DNA of 64,000 bases, taken from positions 30,280,501-30,344,500 of the forward strand of contig CM060070.1 in NCBI GenBank assembly GCA_030533445.1, in the 5' to 3' direction. The notes below the pieces were generated by a model. It was not told the origin of the DNA. It did not search any database and worked only from the letters and a program-made list of their open reading frames with translations. The DNA comes from Cyprinodon diabolis. Its lineage: Eukaryota > Chordata > Actinopteri > Cyprinodontiformes > Cyprinodontidae. Numbering within the stretch: the first letter of the stretch is position 1; every line of letters starts with the position of its first letter. The translations under genes were made by a program, and so were the position numbers. Below are positions 29,906-42,700 of the stretch, in pieces.

Positions 29906-30794
29906 ATTCAATTAATATTCAAACTCAGGCAATGCTTTAATGGAAAAAGAGGCAGATCCTTGAAGTCTCATCCAGTTGCTGACCATTTGGCTGTTCTTGG
30001 AATCTTGGATCTCAGAGCTGTACCAAGTACGTGGGCTATGAATTATTGTCTTGTAGGACCTGAAAAAGAAAAAGAACTAGGTGGTTCACACAGAAATTAT
30101 GTTAAAAGAAAGTTAAAAAGATCTGTCTCTCCGTCTGCCTGCCTCTTTTATCTCATCATCAGCTGTGCTTTTGGAGGAAATCATTGGAAAACAGTCACAC
30201 TCTCTGAACAGAGACAATACTCAGGAGACAGTTTGTGCCTTTGGAAGCAGAAAAATCTGAGCATTGCTAACCTTAACAAGTCAGGTAGACTGAAGATATT
30301 TTTTCGGTTCAAGGACTGAGGATGTGGCTGAACTTTTCACAAAGAAATACTTCATTTTTGGTCACAACAGCCTGCCTGCCAAGGCAAAAACAATAGCAGC
30401 TTATGACAGGGGGGCTGTTAATTATATGTAAATGTTTATTTTTTTTCTTTTTTACTCTTTGTTGTGGTCATCAGCTAAAGATCACAAGTTTGCTCATTAA
30501 AATATGAAGCATAGTCAGACATCCTGACAAAGAGCATGTCCTTCTTTCTGTTCCCACTTCTGAGCCTGTAAAGTTTAAACCGCACATTTTTACCTGATCA
30601 TAAAGCACAGACTGAAACTCAACAGAGCCAGTTCAAAAGAAATCTTTCCTCCTTTTTGCTTGTAAAAATGCTGAGCAGATGGCAAATGGGAAAAAAAGGC
30701 CGGGTCAGAATTTCAGCTCAGTGTACTGATAGAATAACGGGGTGTTTGTGAAGATATGCTAAAACTCTCACAGAAGAAAGTGGCCTGTGCTTAC
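29906..30794. other. Spacer 3' of crlf1 exon 7
   Basis: Should hold the crlf1 terminal exon and 3' UTR. I recognise no conserved coding sequence. A weak candidate last exon on the - strand is given separately. The 119-codon + frame at 29960-30319 has no recognisable content. Confidence 0.45.
30515..30565 (-). other. Candidate crlf1 terminal coding exon (weak)
   Basis: On the - strand an acceptor (ACTTTACAG) precedes 30565. If exon 7 ends at 30799 (phase 0), 16 codons and a TGA follow (30515). If exon 7 ends at 30795 the frame is different and longer. The C-terminus of CRLF1 is poorly conserved, so similarity cannot decide. Confidence 0.2.
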
Positions 30795-33700
30795 CGACCT
30801 GGTTCCGTGCTCTGTGTGATTTCTGCAGCCACACCCTCCATTGATCATACAGCTTGATGGACATGCTGCTGCAGCCAGAGGCATGCTTGCGGACCCAGCC
30901 AAAGAACTGCTTGAGTTCCCGCCGCAGGGTGGAGTTCTGTTCAGTGCCCTTATGATCACAGGAGCCTCTTTGTAGCAGCTCTGAAGGGAGGGGGGTGGGG
31001 ATGAATAAGAGAGAAAGAGAGAGAAATGAAAGAAGAGAGAAAAATAGAGGAAAATGTTAGGAGCATTAGGGTTAGAGTGCCTCTAAAAAAGTATGCACGC
31101 AAGCTTGAACGTCTCACATTTTGTCACTTTACGAATGAGATAGTAATCCAAAAATGTAAAGGAAAAAAAATAGCAATAAGTTTACATTATTATTTATATA
31201 ATTTTTCTTCCTAAAAAAGCTCCAACTTCAATTAATTGCTTGAATTGTTTACAAGTATTTGAATTAACATCCCCAACTTAATTTATTTAAGTTTTCGAGT
31301 TATAAACATGGCTTAGGTTGGATCAACTTGACTCAATTACAACTGAAGCAATTTAAGTTGGAGCAGCATTTACTTTTTAGAGTGACATGTTGGAAGTACA
31401 GTTTACATTTGTTTAGTCTCTCTTTAGTCAATTATTTTACAACTAGTTCCTCCAAAGCATTGGTCATAATCCTGTGAGTTAGATTTAAAGGCACTCTATG
31501 CAACATTTTTCAGTTAATTAATGTGTTCCATAACGTTTTGGATGATTAAAAAAGTCATTTCAGGTTGAACAAAGGTATTCTCGGCCGCCCTGGTGGTCTG
31601 TGGGGGAAATACCGCACTTGCAATTGCAGGAGCACCGACCCGCACCCACAGGCTCAGAAGTCTCGCGAGAGTCGGTCTTGCTTTACGGCGGGAACTGCTA
31701 CACGCCCCCAGTTAAAAGCATGCTCGTTGCTAGCACAGTGGCGATCTTTGTGCAGTGCTGTTTTCACACCGGATGCAGCAAAAGCAGCAAAATCGCGTCT
31801 GCTGCTTCATTTTTACTGATGTACCAGTTAGTTCTGACGCGCGGCTGAAGCAGCTTTGCTGCTCTGGCTGCGTGGTGCAAAAGTGTGTCTGACGCGCGTT
31901 GGGCGGAGCTACTCTATCCTTTCTCTGCCTTGCAGCTATATTTGCTGTGATCAGTGGGAATAAAGTAGTTTTAATATGTTTTTAAGTGAGAAAATACACC
32001 TGAAAACGTAATCAGTGCAGTCAGTTCATTCAGATTATAATCCTGCCTTCCAATATTTTTTCTGTCGGAGTCGCTCAGACCCCCACATACCAGAGGTGCG
32101 CCGACAGTAGGAATCCCTTCATCAGCAGCCTCTGGCCGGGTCGCCTCCTCGCGGTTCACCGCGGCAGCTGGTAGGTGTTTTTCATCTAAATTATCCAAAC
32201 TGCAGGCAGCAGGCTAATAAAAGCCAACATATTCTGCCGGCAGATTTCTGCATTTTAAGTTAATTTAGGCGTCAATAAACTGTTTAAGAGGAGTGATCAT
32301 AGCGCTCTGATCATCAGCGCTGTGTCTCTCTCCCTGCCAGCTCCCAGATCAGCTTCTCTGATTGGTTGACGCGGCGCGTCGAGCAGCAAAAATTCAATTT
32401 TTTCCATCTCGAGCAGCAGCGCGTTTGCGGGGCTTCACACGCGTCAGATGCTTAAACGTGCCCGACGCGCTGCTTCAGCTGCTCAGATGCGCTGCGCCTG
32501 TTGCTCAAAACGCGCCGTGGGACCTTTTGCTGCGCCTTGACGCGCGTCAACCAATGACTTTGCATGTAAACTCGCTGCTTCTGTCACGCCAGCTGCGTCC
32601 AGTGTGAACGCAGCATTCGTTGCGTTCGCCTGTCTGCTAAGCTCAAAACAACCGCGCCTGGCTTGACGGAGAAACCAGGAGAACAGCTGAGCATATTTAC
32701 GACAGTGCACTTTTACTTTCGCCCTCTGGGGGGAGCCTCGCTGGAAAATCAACACCGGTTGCATAGTGTACCTTTAAGGGAATCTGTGTTGGCTTTACAC
32801 TGGAAAATGCTAGTTTCCCTAGGGATAGTTGCTAAAAGCTGGACTAGTAAATTTTCCCTCTTAAAACACATGCACTTACAACAGTAATATTACACTTTGA
32901 AGTTGTGTTTTACAAACTTTTAAATTACTGCCAAGGAGGTTATGTTTTTTAGGAGAATTTGTGTCTGTCTGTGTACAGGATAACTTGAACATTTATGAAT
33001 GGATTTTAATTAAATTTAGAGATATATAGAGGAAACAAGCAGTTCTCCCCTAAACCAGAGGGTGGCAGCATTGACTATTGGCAGGTTCAGTATTGGACTC
33101 TAAAAGTCATGATCCAGGTGTGCAATTGTTAGCTACAGGTGTAGGTCATAAATGGAGGCAAAAGATGCTGCTTGGCAGAGGTGCTTTTCTAGCTTAGTTT
33201 GGATTCAACACCAACTTTCTTCTATACAGTTGCACAGGGTGCAGAAGTTTGTCTTGCAAGCAGAAGGGCACTGCTTCAAATCTCAATTCTGTCTGTCTGT
33301 CTGTTGTGCCCTTGGGAAAATCCACCTCACCCACATTGGTGACTGAATGTGGTCTGAGGGCCAGAAGGCACCAGTGTAAGGCAACCTAGCTATTGTCAAT
33401 GTCTCCCAGGACAGCAGTGGAAACAGTGTAGTCCACCACCATCAGTGTGTGAAAGGATGAATGATCAACACTATAATTGAGTTTTAAAGGTAACACTACA
33501 CACTAGTGTTAGATAAATCCAAACCTGGTAAAGTAAGTTCTTAACAACTTTTAAGAGTGTTGCTTCATCTCTGTCTTTAAAAATGTTTTATTGAACTAGA
33601 TCTCGTGTAGACTAATTTAAACTAGCTACCTTTAGCTGTGTAAAATTTACCCTCCGATCTACACTCACCGGCCACTTTATTAGGTACCCCATGCTAGTAA

Positions 33701-36700
33701 CGGGTTGGACCCCCTTTTGCCTTCAGAACTGCCTCAATTCTTCGTGGCATAGATTCAACAAGGTGCTGGAAGCATTCCTCAGGGAGTTTGGTCCATATTG
33801 ACATGATGGCATCACACAGTTGCCGCAGATTTGTCGGCTGCACATCCATGATGCGAATCTCCCGTTCCACCACATCCCAAAGATGCTCTATTGGATTGAG
33901 ATCTGGTGACTGTGGAGGCCATTTGAGTACAGTGAACTCATTGTCATGTTCAAGAAACCAGTCTGAGATGATTCCAGCTTTATGACATGGCGCATTATCC
34001 TGCTGAAAGTAGCCATCAGGAGTTGGGTACATTTTGGTCATAAAGGGATGGACATGGTCAGCAACAATACTCAGGTAGGCTGTGGCGTTGCAACGATGCT
34101 CAATTGGTACCAAGGGGCCCAAAGAGTGCAAAGAAATTATTCCTCACACCATGACACCACCACCAACAGCCTGAACCGTTGAAACAAGGCAGGATGGATC
34201 CATGCTTTCATGTTGTAGACGCCAAATTCTGACACTACCATCCGAATGTCGCAGCAGAAATCGAGACTCATCAGACCAGGCAACGTTTTTCCAATCTTCT
34301 ATTGTCCAATTTCGATGAGCTTGTGCAAATTGTAGCCTCAGTTTCCTGTTCTTAGCTGAAAGGAGTGGCACCCGGTGTGGTCTTCTGCGGCTGTAGCCCA
34401 TCTGCCTCAAAGTTCGACGTACTGTGCATTCAGAGATGCTCTTCTGCCCACCTTGGTTGTAACGGGTGGTTATTTGACTCACTGTTGCCCTTCTATCAGC
34501 TCGAACCAGTCTGGCCATTCTCCTCTGACCTCTGGCATCAACAAGGCATTTCCGCCCACAGAACTGCCGCTCACTGGATGTTTTTTCTTTTTCGGACCAT
34601 TCTCTGTAAACCCTAGAGATGGTTGTGCGTGAAAATCCCAGTAGATCAGCAGTTTCTGAAATACTTAGACCAGCCCTTCTGGCACCAACAATCATGCCAC
34701 GTTCAAAGTCACTCAAATCACCTTTCTTCCCCATACTGATGCTCGGTTTGAACTACAGGAAATTGTCTTGACCATGTCTACATGCCTAAATCCACTGAGT
34801 TGCCGCCATGTGATTGGCTGCTTAGGAATTAAGTGTTAACGAACAGTTGGACAGGTGTACCTAATAAAGTGGCCGGTGAGTGTACATCTTGGTTGATCAG
34901 AACTCAGTTTACATCGACAATAAATAAACTGATCCAATCATGATGTGTTTTGAAATGTAACAAGTGTTCGACCAAATCAAATTAAATCAAACCATTTAAG
35001 CGTGTGCCGAACTGTCTAATTTTCCAGAAAGGCTTTAGTAGCACAAGAAGAAACTACCTGTTTGGTAAACAGGTACTGGTCTGCTCATTCTTAACTTTAG
35101 CTGCTCTTTGTAACTGCCCCTCACATTTCTTTTTCTTCAGTTGTGTCTGTTGATGTAATTCTTTCCATTATGGACATTCATCTCATCTTTGTATCCATAC
35201 TTTTGTATTTTGCAGACATTTTGGTTAAATTAAGAGCTCAGCATAACCTTATGTTAAGGCTCATTAGCTGTAGGGGTAGAGGGCAGGACGGCATGTTAAT
35301 CAACACGTTACATTTAGAGCCATTTCCTCCAGCAAGGAGGACCAGGAGCCAGTGGATAAAGGCTATAACTGTTGGGATCTGGAGATTCTCCACCTTCTCC
35401 AGCAGAGTGCGCTGTGTATCCTCCTGGGCTGGAGCCCCCCAGCTCAGCTGACGCTCATCAGCTCATCAGGAGACCGGCCTTCATAAGCAGCTGCCAGACC
35501 TTGCTTCGACGCCGCAGTGTTAACCAAGTTTGGTTAGCGAACCTGAGCCTCTGAATTTATAGTTATCTTCCTAGAGAAACCTTAAACTAATTGCCTCTGT
35601 CTTCTCGCTCCCAGGAAACCAGTCTCTCGAGAGAAGCTCTGGATGAGCTTAACCTGAATCTGCCTGCCTGCCCTAGAGAGCCAAACCTGAAGACTACATT
35701 CTGGAATCCACCCGCTGCTCTTAGGAAAGAGCCGCTCACTTCAACCAAGGTCTGATCACTGGAAGTCAGAAGTAAGACGCTGCTGCTGCCTAAGCACTCT
35801 GCTGAACCAACTGTCTCTGATCCCAACTGGTTCCCTCTTTCTGAACAAACCTGGACCTCTTCAAGGTATCCATTGAAATATCTGAAAATCCATTTAACTT
35901 ATCTGCATACCCAGCTAACCAACTATCCATCTCTGCAGACGCCAGAGAATCCTGCCCGGACCTGAACCTGAATCTTATCCTGTTTGTGTGAAAACTAAAT
36001 AAACTCTGTTAAACTTTTTACCAAGTCTCAGTGGTGTTCTGCATGTGAGTTTATCTCTAAAACCGATCATGACAATAACTAAAGAGAAAAACTTAATGTT
36101 GATGTTTACACATGCGCAGTGGAGATTATTTAACTTCAAAGATCCAAATTTGTGTGTACATGGACAACAAACTGGAATGGCAATTGAAAAAAGATTTTGA
36201 TAAAAAAAATCTCTCTCTTTTGGAATTGAATTTCTTTCCGATCTGACCAAACTGGATTCGAATTTTCAGTCTGACATGTTTACATGAAACATTTTTGATT
36301 TGATCGGGCCTTCAATCTGACTACTTGTGTTCATTTAAGCATAGCTTCTTTAAAAGTGTTGAATTCAGTGCTTTGTGCAGCCCACTTTTGCTTATACGTC
36401 TACTTACCAGCGGGGTACATCTAGAACCAAAAATGTTTGCTGACTGTAAAAAAGCTAAAATTCATTTAGATCTGATGGACAGTCTTGGTTTTTAAATATA
36501 ATTAGCCATTTGGATTTAGGTCAGGAGTTGAACTGGAACTTTAAGACACATGGTTGCTTCAGTCTACCCCTTTCCATCAAACCTCTGACTAAATCTTTTA
36601 AACTCTCTGTCCACTTAGAAGGTCAAGATATATCCAAGCCCCAATTGTTTTGCAGAATCTTACAAACTTTCAATATCACCTTGTTTAGCTCCATCCATCC

Positions 36701-39700
36701 TCCCATAAACTCTGATCAGGCTTTGCTACTCCTTCATAAGTAGAGCATCCCCACAGCATGATTCTGTCGCAACCATCTTTGAGATTGGGAATTCTATATT
36801 TAGGATAATGTGGAAAACAGAAAATTAAAAAATATGGCTAAATACTACAGATTACCCACACATTAGGACACAAATAATGATGCTATCCATAATATCTAAC
36901 AGTAAAACATGGTGGGGGGATCATTGTGGTTTGGGAAAACACTTCCTAATGAAAATCATAGTGTCATAGTCTTGGTTCTGCTGTTCTTTTCTTTGCTCCT
37001 TGTTTTCTAGATTTATTGGTTTAATTCCAGTTTTGTTGTATTTCTAGATTTATATTAGTTCTCATGTTTTTCTGTTGTCCTCTTTTGCCCTCTTGTGTGT
37101 GTATGTTCCTTTCCCCTTGGCTCCGTCGTTGTCTCCTCTCACACCTGTTCCTTGTCAGCTCGTTAACCCTCCCTTTGTCTCTCTCTGCTATTTATGCTCT
37201 CCCTCTGCTCTCACTCTTTGTTGGTTCCTTGTCTTTGCTGTCCTCCCGTGCTGTTGTCCACGTTCCTCGTCTCTCCCTGGCTCCTCGTGTTTGGTTTCCC
37301 CCAGATGTCTCCATAGTTCTGGTTTGCTTTGATTATTGTTTGGATTTTTGCATTTCTGCCTTTGTTTCTGTTTTTGCCCCATTAAACTACCAAGAAATCT
37401 CCTCAGCCTCTCTGCCTCTGCATTTGGGTCCTCTACCACAACCAAACCCTGACATTAGGAACCAACCAAGATGGACCCAGCAGAACCCAGTCTGGACACC
37501 CTGAGGGACTTTTTCCTCAATCTAGGCAATACTCTGGACTCAGTATCCAACCTCACACCGCCTTGGAAGAGGGTGAGTGCAACTAGTCAACTTAAACAGA
37601 TTCTCCTCTCAAACTCCACACTCATTTCTCCCTCAGTATTATCTGAACTGTTTGAAGAGTTGGAGTGGAACCACCAAGCAGCCAGCGCCCAGCTCTTCAG
37701 CAGACCTCCACCACCCAAACCATCTCTTCATCTCCTTCCTACCCTGCTGTCAATCGCCTCCGGTCCAGTTCCACCACCTTCACCAGCTGTTGGTCCCCCC
37801 ATGCCGTCTGCCTCCTCCAGGCGTAAGCGCCGCCGGGGGAGGAAATCCACTCCCTCTCCGGCAGGTCAACCTGACGCCACCACTCCCTCTCCGGCGGGTC
37901 AGCCTGACGCCACCACTCCCTCTCCGGCGGGTCAGCCTGACGCCTCCACTCCCTCTCCGGTGGGTCAGCCTGACGCCTCCACTCCCTCTCCGGTGGGTCA
38001 GCCTGACGCCTCCACTCCCATGGGTCAGCCAGCTGCCAGCCTTAGCTCCCCTTATAACCAGGTCAGTTTCTCCCTAAATCTCAGTCATCACCTCCATGAC
38101 CAACAGCTAGCCCCATCCTTAAAGAAACTCATTATTACACCCCCTACAGTCAGAGCTCCCCATATTGAGGAGTCTCAATTATGGACCTTCTTTTATGGGG
38201 AGAGGGAAGATCTTTTCCTTTTCCTGCCACCCCCATCAGCTTCAGAACCCATTAACGGTCCAGTTTCCCTAGCTCCAGTGCCCATTATCGGTCCAGTTTC
38301 CCTAGCTCCAGTGCCCATTATCGGGCCAGTTTCCCTAGCTCCAGTGCCCAGTAGAGGGCCAGTTTCCCTAGCTCCAGTGCCCAGTAGAGGGCCAGTTTCC
38401 CTAGCTCCAGTGCCCAGTAGAGGGCCAGTTTCCCTAGCTCCAGTGCCCAGTAGAGGGCCAGATTCCCTATCTCCAGTGCCCAGTAGAGGGCCAGATTCCC
38501 TAGCTCCAGTGCCCAGTAGAGGGCCAGATTCCCTAGCTGCAGTGCCCAGTAGAGGGCCAGATTCCCTAGCTCCAGTGCCCATTAGCGGGGCAGTTTCCCC
38601 AGTACCTGAGCCTATTAGCGGGGCGGTTTCCCCAGCGCCAGAGACTCCTGAGCCCATTAGCGGGCCGTTTAGCCTAGCGCCAGAGACTCCTGAGCCCATT
38701 AGCGGGCCGTTTAGCCTAGCGCCAGAGACTCCTGAGCCCATTAGCGGGCCGTTTAGCCTAGCGCTGAAGACCCCTGAGCTCGCTCTGTGCCGTCTGGAGA
38801 CCCCTGAGCCTGCTCTGTGCCGTCTGGAGACCCCTGAGCCTGCTCTGTGCCGTCTGGAGACCCCACAGCCTGCTCTGTGCCGTCTGGAGACCCCGCAGCC
38901 TGCTCTGTGCCGTCTGGAGACCCCGGAGCTCGCTCTGCTTCTTCCTGAGACTCCTGATGTGAAGCCACAGTCGGTGGTCTCCCCTGTTCTAGATGTGGAG
39001 CCGCAATCGGCGGGCTCCTCTGTTCCTGTCCAAGAGCCGCAGGTGGTGGTCTCCTATGAGCCTGTTCCTGAACCACAGTCGGTAGTCTCCCCTGTTCCAG
39101 ATGTTGAGCCGCAATCGGCGCGCTCCTCTGTTCCTGTCCGGGAGCCGCAGGTGGTGGTCCCCTCTGTTCCTGATCCGGAGCCGCGATCGGCGGGCTCCCC
39201 TGTTCCTGATCCGGAGCCGCGATCGGCGGGCTCCCCTGTTCCTGATCCGGAGCCGCAATCGGCGGGCTCCCCTTTTCCTGATCCGCAGTCGGCGGGCTCC
39301 CCTGTTCCTGATCCGGAGCCACTGTCGGCGGGCTCCCCTGATCCGGAGCTGCAGTCGGCGGGCTCCCCTGTTCCTGATCCGGAGCCGCAGTCGGCGGGCT
39401 CCCCTGTTCCTGATCCGGAGCCGCAATCGGCGGGCTCCCCTGTCCCAGTCCTGGAGCCGCAATCGGCGGGCTCCCCTGTCCCAGTCCTGGAGCCGCAATC
39501 GGCGGGCCCCCCTGTCCCAGTCCTGGAGCCGCAATCGGCGGGCCCCCCTGTCCCAGTCCTGGAGCCGCAATCGGCGGGCCCCCCTGTCCCAGTCCTGGAG
39601 CCGCAATCGGCGGGCCCCCCTGTTCCAGTCCTGGAGCCGCAGTCGGCGGCCACCTCAGAGCCTGTTCCTGAGCCGCAGTCCGCTGTCCCCTCAGAGACTG

Positions 39701-42700
39701 TTTCCGCGGTCCCCTCAGAGACTGTTGCTGAGCTGCTGAAACTGAGACGGCGTCCCCTAAGTTTCCAGCGTCTGAGACGGCGTCCCCCAAGGTTCCTGCG
39801 TCTGAGACGGCGTCCCCCAAGGTTCCTGCGTCTGAGACGGCGTCCCCCAAGGTTCCTGCGTCAGAGACGGCGTCGCCGCCGGCGGCCTCCAGAGCGTCTG
39901 CCACGCCTCCGGCCCCGCGGCCGGCCTCCAGAGCGTCTGCCACGCCTCCGGCCCCGCGGCCGGCCTCCAGAGACTCTTCGTCGCCTCCGGCCCCGCGGCC
40001 GGACTCCAGAGACTCTTCGTCGCCTCCGGCCCCGCGGCCGGCCTCCAGAGACTCTTCGGCGCCTCCGGCCCCGCGGCCGGCCTCCAGAGACTCTTTGTTG
40101 CCCTGTTTTTGGACTCTGTTTTGTTTTCGTGCCCTCCTTCCTGGTTCCCCCTCCGCCCACCCTGGGTGGGTTGTTTTTGTTTCTGGACATTTTAGGGTGT
40201 CTGGGATCCGCCCTTAAGTGGGGGGCACTGTCATGGTCTTGGTTCTGCTGTTCTTTTCTTTGCTCCTTGTTTTCTAGATTTATTGGTTTAATTCCAGTTT
40301 TGTTGTATTTCTAGATTTATATTAGTTCTCATGTTTTTCTGTTGTCCTCTTTTGCCCTCTTGTGTGTGTATGTTGCTTTCCCCTTGGCTCCGACGTTGTC
40401 TCCTCTCACACCTGTTCCTTGTCAGCTCGTTAACCCTCCCTTTGTCTCTCTCTGCTATTTATGCTCTCCCTCTGCTCTCACTCTTTGTTGGTTCCTTGTC
40501 TTTGCTGTCCTCCCGTGCTGTTGTCCACGTTCCTCGTCTCTCCCTGGCTCCTCGTGTTTGGTTTCCCCCAGATGTCTCCATAGTTCTGGTTTGCTTTGAT
40601 TATTGTTTGGATTTTTGCATTCCTGCCTTTGTTTCTGTTTTTGTCCCATTAAACTACCAAGAAATCTCCTCAGCCTCTCTGCCTCTGTATTTGGGTCCTC
40701 TACCACAACCAAACCCTGACACATAGTCCAGCTAGACAAGGACCCCTCAATATATTGTAGAGATTATAATTTGGATTAATGAAATAAAAATCAAGGACTT
40801 TATTAAACCTGCAGCCTCAGAAATAAAAAAAAGTTTGAGTCTAATTTGCTCTCATACAAAGATAAAAAAGCCTAGAATCCCTCTGTCTATAGGCAAAGCT
40901 AATAGATAGACAACACAAGCAGTATGCCTCTACAACTAGGAGTTTTCTCTTTAGTAAATCAAGAGCTACAAATCTCTATTAGGGTGAAAGTTAAATCTCT
41001 TTTGTCATTCCTCTCAGAAAAATTGGGTGTTTTCTTACAGACCAAGGCATGTCCTTTGGTTTAATGTCCTTAACCTGGGAGTAACGCCATATTTGGTTTA
41101 CAGAGAGAGAAGGTTGTCATCTGACAGAATCAATCCTTTATGGCAAATGACAGGGCTCGATAACGACTTCCTCCCCCTGGGAACTAAATACCAACATAAG
41201 TTATGCAGCTCATTATCTGCCCCAAAACCTGCTTCCACTCAAGCTTTATAGGCTCTGTCTTTGCCACAGAATGACAGCCAGCTCCGTAACTGGATCAATC
41301 TTTGAAGCGGACGAGAGAAATTCATCAAATGTCCCCCCGGCTCTCTCCAGTTCCTTCTAATCCTCTCCGTTGAGATCTCTATCTAGGTAGCAAGCCGACT
41401 GATGTTGGGTTTCCTCCGGGTCACATGCGGTTTGGATCTTTGTGCAGCAGGATGTTTAATCAGGAATAAGAGACATTGTTTTTCTGGCTTTAATTAAAAA
41501 TGAGAGGTTCATTATAAGAAAGCAAAAAATGGTGAAACTGTTGGGATTTTAGATTTTGGGTTTTAAAACTCCTAAGGCTGTGAGTCTGCAACAGAACAGA
41601 AAGGTTTCAAACTATTGAAATTGTTGCAGTCTTTCTATCTAAACATCAGTGGATATTACTCAAAAGTAGATCTAGTCTGGTATTAGTGTGAAACAATGAT
41701 GTCTAACAAAAAATGTTCTTTTGGATCTATTTTACACATACCTGATGGGGTGGAGGCTGCAGTTGGGTGGCTCCAGTCACTCCAGATTCCAGGTTTTCTG
41801 GAACCAAAGATTCCCACAGGGTTGCACCTCAGCTGGACAAAATAGACAGTACCAGGCTTGAGGCCTGCCAGACGGCATGATGTCAGGTTTCCAATGTTAT
41901 CAAATGCCTGAGAGAAGAAACCACACAATAATCAAACAATGGATGGCGAGTCGATGTCTTTAAAAACGTCATTCAAATTCTTTAAAAATAATCTTTCAGT
42001 ACAGTAGATGTTCAGTTATAGAAGGACAGTGAGAGTAAATATAAAGTCTTAACACTTGTACAACTTTCTGTAGACATGTCCTGTAGAATCCGAACCCTTG
42101 TAGATAAATCTCCTCTGCCTTCCCATCAGTGTCTTTTTCTTTCAGAAATACCGAGCTGCTTTGTTATTTAAAACATCAAAGAGAAAGTCTGAAGAATCAC
42201 AGCTTCAAAAACCTCTACTTCTACTGAGTGGGATCAAAGCCACGGTTCAGAAGAGTGGGATTGAATTAAAATGAAGATATGAGGAAATCTCATTAATACT
42301 GCCAGGGAAGCTTTAGCAAAGGTTGTGATAGTTGAACAAAGTGATGTGTGGGTTACCTTCCATTCAGCATTGTCCTCCAGCCTGTAGCGGATCTGATATT
42401 TGGCCTGAAACAGGATGTCTTTGAGCTCAGGGGGGCTGGTCCAGCGGACCATCAGCTGGTCCTCAAGCGTGCCGATACGACTCACCTGCACGTTAGCAGG
42501 AGGGTCTGTAGTTACTGCAGAGACAAAGACAGGCTGTGAAGGGTTTGTACACAGCTCTCTTTCACTCATTGTGCAGATTTACAGGATCTGTGAGTTAAAA
42601 AGGCAGAAAGATAAAATTAAAATGGATTTAGGAAACACTGAGGAGGGGTGTCATCTAGTATTATTGATATAGAATTAAAGCCATTACATTATTCCATCCA

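Larger units (their letters stand above)
36962..40721 (+). mobile_element. LTR retrotransposon without pol, 3760 bp
   Basis: Two 493-bp direct LTRs (36962-37454 and 40229-40721) begin TGTCAT and end CTGACA and differ at six positions. The duplicated target CATAG flanks the whole (36957-36961, 40722-40726). A purine-rich tract AAGTGGGGGGCAC (40216-40228) abuts the 3' LTR. The start after the 5' LTR, TTAGGAACCAACC, is not an obvious tRNA primer site. The interior has a single long gag-like frame and no protease, RT, RNase H or integrase, so it must be mobilised in trans. About 1.2% LTR divergence means a young insertion. Confidence 0.93.

Noticed and set aside
29960..30319. 119-codon + frame next to the AT palindrome
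   Set aside because: No recognisable motifs, overlaps expected crlf1 3' region on the other strand.
37064..37504. 146-codon frame, repeated at 40331-40726
   Set aside because: Lies within the LTRs and is the same in both; LTR sequence, not a gene.
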